This document shows, piece after piece, positions 1 through 9,793 of a stretch of 64,000 nucleotides of DNA. The position numbers were made by a program, and so were the translations under genes. The DNA comes from Linnemannia schmuckeri (taxonomy: Eukaryota > Mortierellomycota > Mortierellomycetes > Mortierellales > Mortierellaceae), in NCBI GenBank assembly GCA_029449235.1, contig JANATG010000010.1, positions 1,798,001 to 1,862,000 of the forward strand, in the 5' to 3' direction. How positions within the stretch are numbered: position 1 is the stretch's first letter; each line of letters opens with the position of its first letter. The notes under the pieces were generated by a model. The model was not told the origin of the DNA and did not search any database. It saw only the letters and a program-made list of their open reading frames with translations.

Positions 1-471
1 TCCACCAGTACAACACAACCAACATTCAAACGCAATATCATCAAGATCGGTCTGCCCGGTTATAAGGTTACCAAAATCCGTGACCCAACCTCTCGACAGG
101 TCGGGTTGCTGTTCGAGATTGCATATCCGGAGATTGGACAGGGTATTGAGCCACGATACAGGTTCATGTCTGCATACGAGCAACAGATCCAGGCGCCCAA
201 CAAGGCTCACCAGTATCTGGTTATTGCTGCGGAGCCTTATGAGACCATTTCGTTCAAAGTCCAGAGCCGCGATATTGACCGGGCGGAGGAGAAGCTTTGG
301 AGTCATTGGGATGTGGATCAGAAGATGTATACTATGCAATTTTTCTTCAAGAATGATCAGAGGCTGTTGAGTTCTAGTCGGATGGAGAGTGCACCTGGAT
401 ATAGTGCACCTGGGACGCAGATGGCCAATCCCTTGAACCCCTTCCATGCTCCCATGCGAACTGCTGCCTAA
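1..471 (+). CDS. SF3A2: Splicing factor 3A subunit 2, C-terminal part (5' end outside window)
   Basis: The frame is open from base 1 and ends in TAA at 469-471 (156 codons visible). The segment GLPGYKVTKIRDP, then LLFEIAYPEIGQGI, PRYRFMSAYEQQIQAP and AAEPYETISFKVQSRDID, follows the conserved core of SF3A2 (yeast Prp11). That protein is part of the SF3a complex of the U2 snRNP and helps fix U2 on the branch point in the nucleus. The N-terminal matrin-type zinc finger must lie left of the window. The C-terminus is short (ending NPFHAPMRTAA) and lacks the long proline-rich tail of the animal protein. The gene is convergent with the acyl-CoA oxidase gene, with 254 bases between the two stops. Family assignment is firm; only the 5' structure is unseen. 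Confidence 0.95.
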   Translation, partial: STSTTQPTFKRNIIKIGLPGYKVTKIRDPTSRQVGLLFEIAYPEIGQGIEPRYRFMSAYEQQIQAPNKAHQYLVIAAEPYETISFKVQSRDIDRAEEKLWSHWDVDQKMYTMQFFFKNDQRLLSSSRMESAPGYSAPGTQMANPLNPFHAPMRTAA

Positions 472-725
472 ATATAAGGAAGTAGAGTAATAATAAATAC
501 ATCATTTTTGAAAATTGAGGGGCCATTTAGGAATATGCCTTTCTTGTTCATTTCGACACTGTGAATAAGCAAGAAACGATCAAAAGGAGCAGCAATTATC
601 CGCATGTGTCCAATGCTTTTCGGTAGCGTAAACAACTCAAACAATTCGTAGTTTATTTTTATGTGACAGAACTTAAAGAGGTATCAAAAATTTAGAGAAC
701 GAGGGAGCAAAACTGGCCAGCACTT

Positions 726-3277
726 TTAGCACTTGCAGGACTTCTTTTCGTTCAACATGGGATGGACATACTTGTGCCAATAGGCGGGAGCATCAAACGA
801 CTGCTGGGCAGCAGTGACAGTGCCAAAGTAAGCAGGGTAGATGTTTCCATCATATTTGCCAATGGGCGCCTTGAGGATGAAGTCTGGGATGGCCCAGGCG
901 TCAATCAAAGGGATAGCATCCTTGCGCAAGTCCCTGCATTGGTCCAAGAACAACTGTCGGACCATCTTGGCATGGGACCCATCGAAGTAACCCTCCTCCA
1001 AGAACAGATCCAGATGCTTCTGAAGAACAAAGGTGCTCAAGAGCTGACCCATCTTGCGAAGCATCCCATAGACGGGGGTATGCTTGTGACGGTTGATGCC
1101 CTGCTGGTAAAGGATCAAGAAGTATCTCCAGGAGTGGACATCGGCAAGACGAACCAGCTCGGTCTGATTGGTGTTCCAGGCTTGGTCAAAGTTGGCTTTA
1201 CCGGCCTCGGCCAGGATCGCGCCCAACTCGGTCGCCTTCTTGGCACAGGCCCAGGTCAAGACATCAATCACAAACTCGTGCTGGAGGAGATCACGCGCGT
1301 CCTGGATGGTAGACTTGGGGGTCGAGAGGACCTTCTTGTAGTCGTTGAGGTAGCTGACAGAGCCCAGAACTTCCTGGCCCTCCTGAGCCCACTTGAGGGT
1401 CGTGATCAGGTAGCGAGCCGACTGCTGCATCAAAACAACATTGTCTCCACCTCCAGTCGTCATGACTCCATAGTCGCCAATCAATCCGGCAATGGCGTTG
1501 TAAGCAGAGTAAGCGTGGCCTCCACATGCACGACGGCAGTTCTCAAGAACTTCGGTCGCGTACCAGGACATGGCGCCCTTGAATCCGGCAGAGACTCCGT
1601 GCTGATCAGGAATCTCCCTCATGAACGCACCGGCATCCGTCTGGGCATACCCCGCGACCTCGTCCCACTTGGTCATCAACTCATGGTCGACAATGTTGAG
1701 CGCATAGATGAACGCAACTCCAGGCATCAAGCTAGTGTAGTGAGTCTGGTAATCCAAAATCTGCTCATCGTGGTTTCCTTGACGACGGACGGCACCATAG
1801 CGGACAGCAATGGTCAAGGTCTGGGAGAGGATGACCTGGGACCCACCAAGGAGGGTGAAACGCTCGGGGATCAAGGTAGCATAAGAAAGGACAGGGTTGG
1901 GTGAAGGAGTGAACTCGCCTTCGGGCGACATGGAGGCCCACTTCATCATCATGTTCTGGCGGGGGATTCTGACAGATGTGAACTGGATCCAACCGTTATC
2001 GAGTCCCTGACGGGCGGCCTTGTGACCGATATCACCAGCAGTGACGCCGGGCTTCAGCTTGCCGGTCTTGCCGTCACGGAGGGGGACAATGAACCAATTA
2101 ATGCCGTGGTTCTCTCCATCCACGATTGTCTGGCAAATAGCAACTATTTTGTGTTGTGAAAAAAGGATGATTAGGAGGGGTGTAACAGCATGCACGGACA
2201 CCATGGGATGTCCAATTGTGGAGACAGTCAAGAAAATAATCCCACAAAAATTATTTCAAGTACTCTGAATTCAAGTGTCAGTGTCACTTTATCGGGTCGG
2301 AGCAAACGCGCATCGCTACACATGTGTAGGGGTCCAGAAATAATGTTCAGTTTGCTCTTGCTTACCGGTATGGGTCGCGGTCTCCCCGGACATGCCGATC
2401 CACCACTTGGTCGAGGTCAAAGTGGGCGAGTGAATGACCCACTCGTTGGTAGCACGGTCATAAGTCGAGGTGGTCTCCAATCCACGCAAGTTTGACGAAG
2501 TTCCTAGCTCAGTCTACACACAAAGCCAAAAAGCCGTGAAGTTAATCTCCAATAGTCATGTCCAGTCTTGCTTGTCTCATTCATGGTTGCAACATCCTCA
2601 ACACTACACCAGCCACTCTTGCAATGACGGTTTACCATGGCAAAGCATCCAATTACTCTCCAGTTGTTAATATCATCCAGCCACTGATCCTGCTGCTCCG
2701 GGGTTCCAAAAAGCGTAACCGCCTGCTTGAACAGCATCTCGTGAACATAAATGCGCATCGAGAACGACTCTGAATAAAACGCCATGGCGGTGAAGAGCGC
2801 TTGGGCAAGACGAGGGTCTTTGATCTGCTTCCTCAACTCAATCACTCGTGCAATCTGACGCATCGTCTGTTCACGGTCCTCGGCTCTGGTCAGGTCGTGG
2901 TGGTGTCCTGCACGCATCCTCAGATCTGGGTCGCGCTGGATCATCTGGAACGCCAAGTTCTGTCATCCATTTTCCGCATCAAATACGCAGAATAGACGTT
3001 AGTCAAAGGTTGAAGAGGCAACGGAAGGCGGAAGCGATAAAGTGACAAGAAGGAGTCAAATCTCTCTTACCATGGCGTCGACGTTCTCCTTACCACGGAG
3101 GATAACCTCGGTCATGTCGTCGACCTTAAAGGAGGCATTGGCACGCTCACGGGCTAGGTCGGCTGGGCCGGTAGGCTTGTCGTTGTGGATAGCGTGACGG
3201 TGGAAGCAAGGCTGGATAATTAAGTGGTTCTGAACTGCAGCCAGACGGGCTAGAGCGGTTGTAGAGTTAGGCTCCAT
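726..3277 (-). CDS. POX: Acyl-CoA oxidase (peroxisomal fatty-acid beta-oxidation)
   Basis: Four exons: 3277-3071, 2959-2636, 2513-2366 and 2143-726, all joined in phase by GT-AG introns, giving about 698 residues, normal for fungal acyl-CoA oxidases. The enzyme oxidises acyl-CoA to trans-2-enoyl-CoA with FAD and passes electrons to O2, making H2O2. Landmarks: LARERANASF near the N-terminus (about 41-50); FAMTELGTSSNLRGLETTS (about 175-193); KWWIGMSGETATHT and the VDGENHGINWFIVPLRD stretch (about 210-250); RRACGGHAYSAYNA (about 428-441). The motif that normally carries the catalytic glutamate reads TTGGGDNVVLM, so Gly stands where Glu is expected. The C-terminus ends SCKC, not a classical SKL-type peroxisomal signal; some fungal oxidases also lack one and enter in complexes. 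The start is the ATG at 3277 because an upstream in-frame ATG would add only low-complexity leader sequence. Confidence 0.93.
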
Positions 3278-3782
3278 TGGACCAGTCGAAGGAAGGAGGG
3301 AGATGAGAGAAGGTGAGGGAGGGAGAGGAATGAAGAAACGAGAGGAAGGATGGTTGGGATGAAAGAAGAAAAAAGAAAAGGAATAAAATAAAAAGGATGC
3401 AACGGCAGGCTGGAGACACTTTGGTTGTCTGTGTGCAGTTTGTGCCCAATTTTCCACGGGTCACTTTGAGAGTGGTGTGCATTTCATTGGAGTGCCTGGA
3501 ACCAATTACTGTGCTTGCACCTGACAAAAGGATTCAACACCTTCAAGAGGGTACTTCCTTTGTGCTTGATCCTTACCCTTTTTTCTTCTGTACTCCTTAC
3601 TTTACTAGGGCCTTTCACATAGCATAAGCAATACAACAATTGACACGACAACCATTGACAGTAAAGACGCGTAGATAATTTGATAATCGATGGTGTTTAA
3701 TGGTGTACCAAATAGAAACAAAAAGAGTAGGGTGAGAGAGTTGGAGAGGGGAACAGAAAAATGGCAAAGGTGTTTAATGTAT
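3278..3782. promoter_or_regulatory. Intergenic: acyl-CoA oxidase promoter side and ATP2 3' side
   Basis: This 505-base gap lies between two minus-strand genes. About 3287-3395 is almost pure purine on the plus strand, so the leader just upstream of the oxidase start is a pyrimidine tract on the coding strand, common in fungal promoters and 5' UTRs. The rest, nearer ATP2, presumably holds its 3' UTR. I see no gene here. Confidence 0.35.
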
Positions 3783-6199
3783 TTAGTTGCCAGAGATCTC
3801 AGCGGCGAGCTTGGCGGCCTTGGCAGCGGCATCCTCGATGTCACCGACCATGTAGAAGGCGGCCTCGGGCAAGTGATCGTGCTTACCCTCGAGAACCTCC
3901 TTGAAGGAGCGGATGGTATCCTCGAGCTTGACCAAGCGACCCTCGGAACCAGTGAAGACCTGGGCGACGGTGAAGGGCTGGGACAAGAACTTCTGGATCT
4001 TACGGGCACGCTCGACGGTCAACTTGTCCTCCTCGGACAACTCATCCATACCCAAAATGGCAATGATATCCTGGAGCGACTTGTACGACTGAAGGATCTG
4101 CTGGGTCTTGGAGGCGGTCTCGTAGTGCTCCTCACCGACGATACGGGGATCCAACATACGGGACTTGGAGTCGAGGGGATCGACGGCGGGGTAAATACCC
4201 AACTCAGAGATACCACGGGACAAGACGGTGGTGGCGTCCAAATGGGCGAAGGTGGTGGCGGGAGCGGGATCGGTCAAATCATCAGCAGGGACGTAGACAG
4301 CCTGGACGGAGGTAATGGAACCCTTCTTGGTGGTGGTAATACGCTCCTGCATTCCTCCCATATCGGTGGAAAGAGTGGGCTGGTAACCGACAGCGGAGGG
4401 AATACGACCCAAAAGAGCAGACACCTCGGAACCGGCCTGGGTGAAACGGAAAATGTTGTCAATGAAGAGCAACACATCCTGACCCTCCTGATCACGGAAG
4501 TACTCGGCAATGGTCAAACCGGTCAAGGCGACACGAGCACGGGCACCTGGGGGCTCGTTCATCTGTCCGAAGACAAGGGCGGCCTTGGACTCGCCATCCA
4601 GCTTGATGACTCCGGTCTCCATCATCTCGTGGTACAAATCGTTACCCTCACGGGTACGCTCTCCAACACCGGCGAAGACGGAGTAACCTCCGTGGTGCTT
4701 GGCGATGTTGTTGATCAACTCCTGAATGAAGACAGTCTTTCCGACACCGGCACCTCCGAAGAGACCAATCTTACCACCACGAGCGTAGGGGGCGAGCAAA
4801 TCGACGACCTTGATACCGGTGACGAGAACCTCGGGGACGACAGACTGGTCGACGAACTCGGGAGCCTCGCAATGGATGGGGGCGGACTGCTTGGCGTTAA
4901 TGGGGCCACGCTCGTCGATGGGCTCACCAATAACGTTGATGATACGGCCCAAGCACTCGGGGCCGACGGGGATGGTGATGGGAGCACCAGTGTCCTCAAC
5001 GGGCTGGCCACGGACCAAACCCTCAGTTCCGTCCATGGCAATGGTACGGACGGTGTTCTCTCCCAAGTGCTGGGCGACCTCGAGAACCAAACGACGGTCC
5101 AAGTTCTTGACCTCAAGAGCATTCAAGATGGAGGGGAGCTTGCCCTGGTCGAACTGGACATCGACGACGGCACCAATGACGGAGCGAATCTGACCAGAGG
5201 ATTTGGCATCGGAGGCATAGCCGGCTATTAAGAGATAAAATCAATTGATAACTCTGGTTAGTAGGTGTATTCAATTAACTGTTAGAGGGGAGAGGATGTG
5301 ATGTCGATAAAGACAATGATATGCAATCCCGTCAACGCTGGGATAAGCAATGATCGCGGTGTGGCGTTTGTGTTTTCGTGTAATATTAATGTTTTGTCGA
5401 GATCCCCCTCTTTGTCAACAGCAACAGATCGGATCAACACTCGACCCCAGAAAGGGGCGCGCTTGCTGATCATCTGTCAGAGTGTTGACACTCGATCCTG
5501 TTGTTCCAAAGATGTCGTGTCCACTAGTTGTTTTGCTGCAATGAAAAGGATCAGTCGATCTAGATCGGTTGTTGATCCAGTTTCAGTGACCAGTGTGACC
5601 TCCAGGAACAAACTTGACTTCGAGACGGGTCTCCCGAATCAATCCGTTCCTGTGTTTTTTTGCGATGTCGTGCTCCCGTTCCGATGACCGATCTTGCTCT
5701 GATCGCCTCGCTTTCTCTGAGACGAGGAGGTTGATCGCGAAGAACAAAAGAGAAGGTAACCAAAGCCCAACGTGATGGATAGTTGGCTGGTCAAGTCAAA
5801 GAAGTTCAGGGCAGCATATGATATTGACTCGAACGCGAGAAAAAAATCAATTATAATTGACGATGGGGATAGTAGTTGAAAGAGATAAAGAGTGTCGTGT
5901 GTTGTTGAAGTAGAGCTTGTGATGTTAAGATGGAGGAGGGTCGTTGACGTGAGGTGAGTGGATGATGAAGCGAGAAAGAGTGTATATGTGCGTGTGTCGT
6001 TGAAAAGTGTATTGTTTAGGCGGGTAGTTGAGAGTCGAAGGCGTTGTGATGGCGAATATGAGCGAAGGGAGTTGTAAAGTGAGAGTGATAGATGAAGAAA
6101 AGGCTTACCCTTCAAGAAGGCGGCGTTGAAGGCCTTGGGGGCGGTCTTGATGGCGGCAGCGCTCTTGGAGAGACGCGAGATGTTGCGAAGGGCGTACAT
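3783..6199 (-). CDS. ATP2: F1F0-ATP synthase beta subunit, mitochondrial
   Basis: Two exons, 6199-6109 and 5224-3783, joined in phase (G|CC) across an 884-base intron, give 510 residues, the usual length. This is the catalytic subunit of the mitochondrial F1 sector. Exon 1 encodes a typical matrix-targeting presequence (MYALRNISRLSKSAAAIKTA), rich in Arg, Lys, Ser and Ala with no acidic residue. The mature part shows the beta-barrel start (IRSVIGAVVDVQF), Walker A GGAGVGKT near residue 187, GERTREGNDLYHEM, the Walker B strand VLLFIDNIFRFTQAGSE, and the DELSEEDK motif (DELSEED analogue) near the C-terminus. Codon choice is strongly biased toward C-ending codons, as expected for a highly expressed gene; this also leaves a spurious 513-codon open frame on the opposite strand. 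Confidence 0.97.
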
Positions 6200-7083
6200 G
6201 GTGAATGGACCCTTGTGGATGTGTGATGGGGGAGGATTGAGAAGAAGAAGAGAGAAAAAAAAGAAGAAAGGCGTCTGGTAGAGGCACTTGTAAGGAACGG
6301 GTGGGACGGGGACAGGCGGAACAGTCAGTCTCTAGCTGTGAGAAGGGGAAAGGGAAGGGAGAGAAGGGGAAGCGCAGCAAATGCGTTTGTTTTGATTTCC
6401 TGGTAACTCTATTGGCTACTACTCAAAATCGAGTTTGCTGACGTCACAACTACTTAGTTTCTCTAATTGAATATGAACAATTTCGCTTATTGCACGCGCG
6501 AATTTCATCGGATAGCTTGATTTGTGCCTGAATCGTGAGCTGCGTGGAGCAACATCAATATCACACACGCTCACATTCACTCATATATGGAGCAACGCTG
6601 CTATTCCAGTATACGCCTGTGCGCATGGAAGAGCACCAGTATGTTGGCGTCCGCTTTATTTGTGTATACCTTTATTCACTGACAAAGCAACTGTCAAGAT
6701 ATCAGTTAGGTTGAGTGTGGATAAAGACATGACTAGCGTGTAAGATGAAATGAAGCGAAGAGGGAAAAAGAGAAGACTTAGGCGAAGAAGAGAGAGAGTC
6801 TTCCTTCCCTTCCTTTTTTCCTATGCAGGTTGTTTGATTGGTGTTCCTGGTTGGGTACTGTGTGAGAGTGAAAGTGAGCACACAAGCAAAAAAATCAAAA
6901 TTCATCACTCAAGTGGAATCAAGTGCAAGGACGTGTTCTGATTGGCTCACCTGTCCCCACACCCTCCCAGCCTGTTCTCTGTTGAGTTCTTTTTCCTTCC
7001 CTTCCTTTCGTTCTCATCATCTCTCATCTCATCTCTTCTTTATCCACCTCCCCTTCCCTTCGTTTCCATATTATACTACTATT
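6200..7083. promoter_or_regulatory. Divergent promoter region between ATP2 and BFR1
   Basis: This 884-base spacer separates two divergently transcribed genes. Near the BFR1 start, about 6980-7076 is strongly pyrimidine-rich on the plus strand (repeated TCTCATC and CCTTCC). Upstream of the ATP2 start, about 6240-6370, the sequence is purine-rich on the plus strand, so also pyrimidine-rich on the coding strand. No coding sequence is supported. That both leaders are pyrimidine-rich is seen; a shared promoter is inferred. Confidence 0.45.
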
Positions 7084-9338
7084 ATGTCTGTCACTGCACC
7101 CATCACCGCCGCCCCCGTCTCGGCCCAAAAGTCTAACTATGTCAAGAAGCCCAGCCAGGAGGAGAAGGACCAGACCCTCAAGGAGATTGAGGCCAACATG
7201 GAGAAGATCCGCCCCCGCTTGGTATGTATTCTCTCCCACCACACTTCAACCGCGTTCAACGAATTCGACTATTCTGCCTTCTTGCCCTGTTTAGCGCAAC
7301 AGAACAGGAAATCGAACAGGATAAATTTCGTCATGTCGAAGAACGAGGACAATAACGGCAGCACAAGAGAAGAGATCAGCTTGAACATCAGGAAGAAGAG
7401 AGGAGAGGAGAGAGGCGCGATCTCTCATCAGGCGTGCTACACGGCATACTCTTCTAACCACGCTTTTCCCCCGCTTGCTTCGTTGTAATAGAACGCTGTC
7501 CGTGAGGCCATTGCTTCTGTCACTGGCAAGTCCGAGTCTGACCCCAGAACCGCTCTCCGCAAGCGTTTGGGCGAGCTTCGCGACAAGCAGGCTGAGAACA
7601 AGAAGGGCAAGCAGGTCAAAATCGATCAGCTCACCGCCTTGAACAACTCCTTGAAGAAGAAGGTACGTTTCTTTTTTGAGTCTCCGGCGCTTACACATAT
7701 ATACGCCTCCGATCTGTTACTTTCCTAATCATATCGATGCGCAGTTTATTTAGCCTCATGCGTAAAAGCAGACTGCAGCAACAGCAAACAGGTGGACAGT
7801 GAATAGAAGAAGAGGAACAGATCAATTGAACTCATATTTCCGATCTGTTGAACCAATCCATTCTTAGATTGCCGACTTGAAGGCTATCCAGGACAAGCTT
7901 CCCTTCAAGACTCAGGACGCCGTCGAAGCCCAGATTAAGTACGTGGAACATTTCTGCTCTTCATCACGTCCCACCACACCAATCAGTTTCAATTGATTGA
8001 TACAACCAGCAACAGCCACAACAACAACACATGCACACCCAACAAAAAAAGATAGCAAACACCATCTAACCAACTATCCACTTTCCCATCCTTTTGAAAC
8101 TCTTCGTGGATTTCCTACCTGTTCACAGCAAGTTGGAGAAGCAACTCGAGTCTGGATCGCTCAAGTTGGTCGAGGAGAAGCGCATTTTGGCCGAGATCTC
8201 GTCCTTGAAGAAGGCCAAGAAGTCTGTTGACGCCGCCCAGGCCCAGCAGGTCGCCATCGATGCCGACAAGGCTGCTATCGCTGCTCTCAAGGAGACCATC
8301 GACGATCAGACCGCCAAGGCCTTGAGTGCCGAGTACAACCAGATCCAGGCTCAGTTGGACGAGATCACAAAGTCCAAGGATGAGGTCTGGAAGAAGCGGA
8401 ACGACCTCTTTGACGAGCGCACCCGCCTCCAGAAGGAGCTTGATGCCGAATACCAGCGCAAAAAGACCGTTAACGACGAGTACTTCAACGCCCTTCGCGA
8501 GTACAACAAGCACCAGCAGGAGATGCAGGTTCGCAAGCGCGAGGAGTACCAGGCTAAGAAGCAGCAGGAATTGGAGGAGAAGCGCTTGGCTGTTGCCAAG
8601 GAGGAGCGTGAACTCGCCGAGATTCCCGCCTTCACCAACGAGATCATCACCTGCGACAGCGTCTACAAGTACTTGCTCCAGTTCAGCACTGACGAGAAGC
8701 GCATTGCCGATGCTGCTGCCGTTGCACCTGTTGATGCCCCCGCCACCAACGTTCGCCAGGTCGATACCACTGCCAATGTCCCCTCCGGTGTCATGCTCGC
8801 CAAGAAGGCTGACAAGGTCGAGGAGGTTTTCTTTGCTGGAAAGTCCAAGAAGAACAAGGGCCCTAAGGAGAAGAAGGTTGAGGGTAACTCCTTCAAGCTT
8901 CCCCTTGCCGTCCTCGAGCAGCTGGTAAGTTACTTTGTGTCTTGATGCCATGATAATATGAGAAGCTTATTTCTTATGGCATAGAGTACTAATTCCTTTT
9001 CTATTGTATTTCGCTGTGATTTAGCTCGAGCTCAAGGTTGTTGTCCCCACTTCGCCTGCCGACCTCGAGAAGACCTTGGATGCCTTGATCGAGAAGAGGG
9101 ATGGCTTCAAGGCCAACCAGGAGAAGGCCACCGCCGAGAACAAGCGCAAGGCTGAGGAGCGTATTGCCAAGTTGACCATCTCCGAGTCGGGCGAGGTCAC
9201 TGAGGCTTCCACCGAGAAGGCCGTTGAGGTCGAGGCTACTGCTTGTAGGGTTTCTTTTTTAATATGTTCTTCGACACATCGACCTTCTTTCTGTAATGGC
9301 TCCTAACTCATTTCTTTTTCACCTTCGTTTTGATAGAA
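7084..9338 (+). CDS. BFR1: BFR1-like coiled-coil, mRNA-associated ER/nuclear segregation protein
   Basis: Exons: 7084-7221, 7492-7662, 7868-7938, 8129-8924, 9025-9244 and probably the two bases 9337-9338, giving about 465 residues. All junctions keep phase. The protein starts MSVTAPITAAPV, then is almost wholly charged helix: KKPSQEEKDQTLKEIEANME, RKRLGELRDKQAENKKGK, KLEKQLESGSLKLVEEKRIL, long Glu/Lys coiled coils to about residue 290, then a less ordered segment with FAGKSKKNKGPKEKK and a final helix. This is the pattern of fungal Bfr1, a yeast protein bound to polysomal mRNP at the ER and recovered as a suppressor of brefeldin A sensitivity. The last coding base before a GTAGGG donor is T, and a TTTGATAG acceptor supplies AA, so the stop codon appears to be split. 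Unspliced, the frame would add about 19 unrelated residues. Confidence 0.88.
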
Positions 9339-9793
9339 ATGACTTTTTTTACTCGTGCCTACCCATGACCCGACAGAGAGTATTACAATCCCATTAACCC
9401 CGCGACCGCGCAACTAGAGTCTCCTACGATCCCGGCATACAAATATTATATTACACACAAGACAGTTCGATGCTTGGCGAGAGGAGGAGGCACTTTTTGT
9501 TGATCTGTTAACGAAGATATCCCGGTTTATCGTGTTCGAACAAATCATGAAGAAAAAACGCATCCATACAAATAAAAATAATGTACCAACAGAGAGCGAT
9601 AGTCCAGTACGCCGATGGTCGACATGGTTTGGGTACTGAATGAGTTAGAGGAGTGAAAGAACGACCAGTCCGACTTAAGGGTCAGAAGAGAGCAAGAAGA
9701 AGGCAGCTCAAGGGAAATTTTTCAGTAGTGAAATTATCGGACTCGACTGCGACCAGCGACGATTCCTTCTCTGAACCAGTTGAATTAAACAAA
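9339..9793. other. Intergenic between BFR1 and RPL18
   Basis: This 455-base spacer holds the BFR1 3' UTR and the RPL18 promoter and leader. No gene or clear motif is visible. Just before the RPL18 start the sequence reads TTGAATTAAACAAA, an A-rich context favourable for initiation. Confidence 0.3.

Noticed and set aside
762..1904. 380-codon open frame on the plus strand
   Set aside because: Antisense shadow of the acyl-CoA oxidase; the minus frame has all family motifs.
3690..5231. 513-codon open frame on the plus strand
   Set aside because: It is antisense to ATP2 and arises from the C-ending codon bias of that gene. Its product is Gly/Leu/Val/Asp-rich repetitive sequence without family features.
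8115..8951. 278-codon Leu/Val-rich open frame on the minus strand
   Set aside because: Antisense to the coiled-coil exon of BFR1; Leu richness mirrors Glu/Lys codons.
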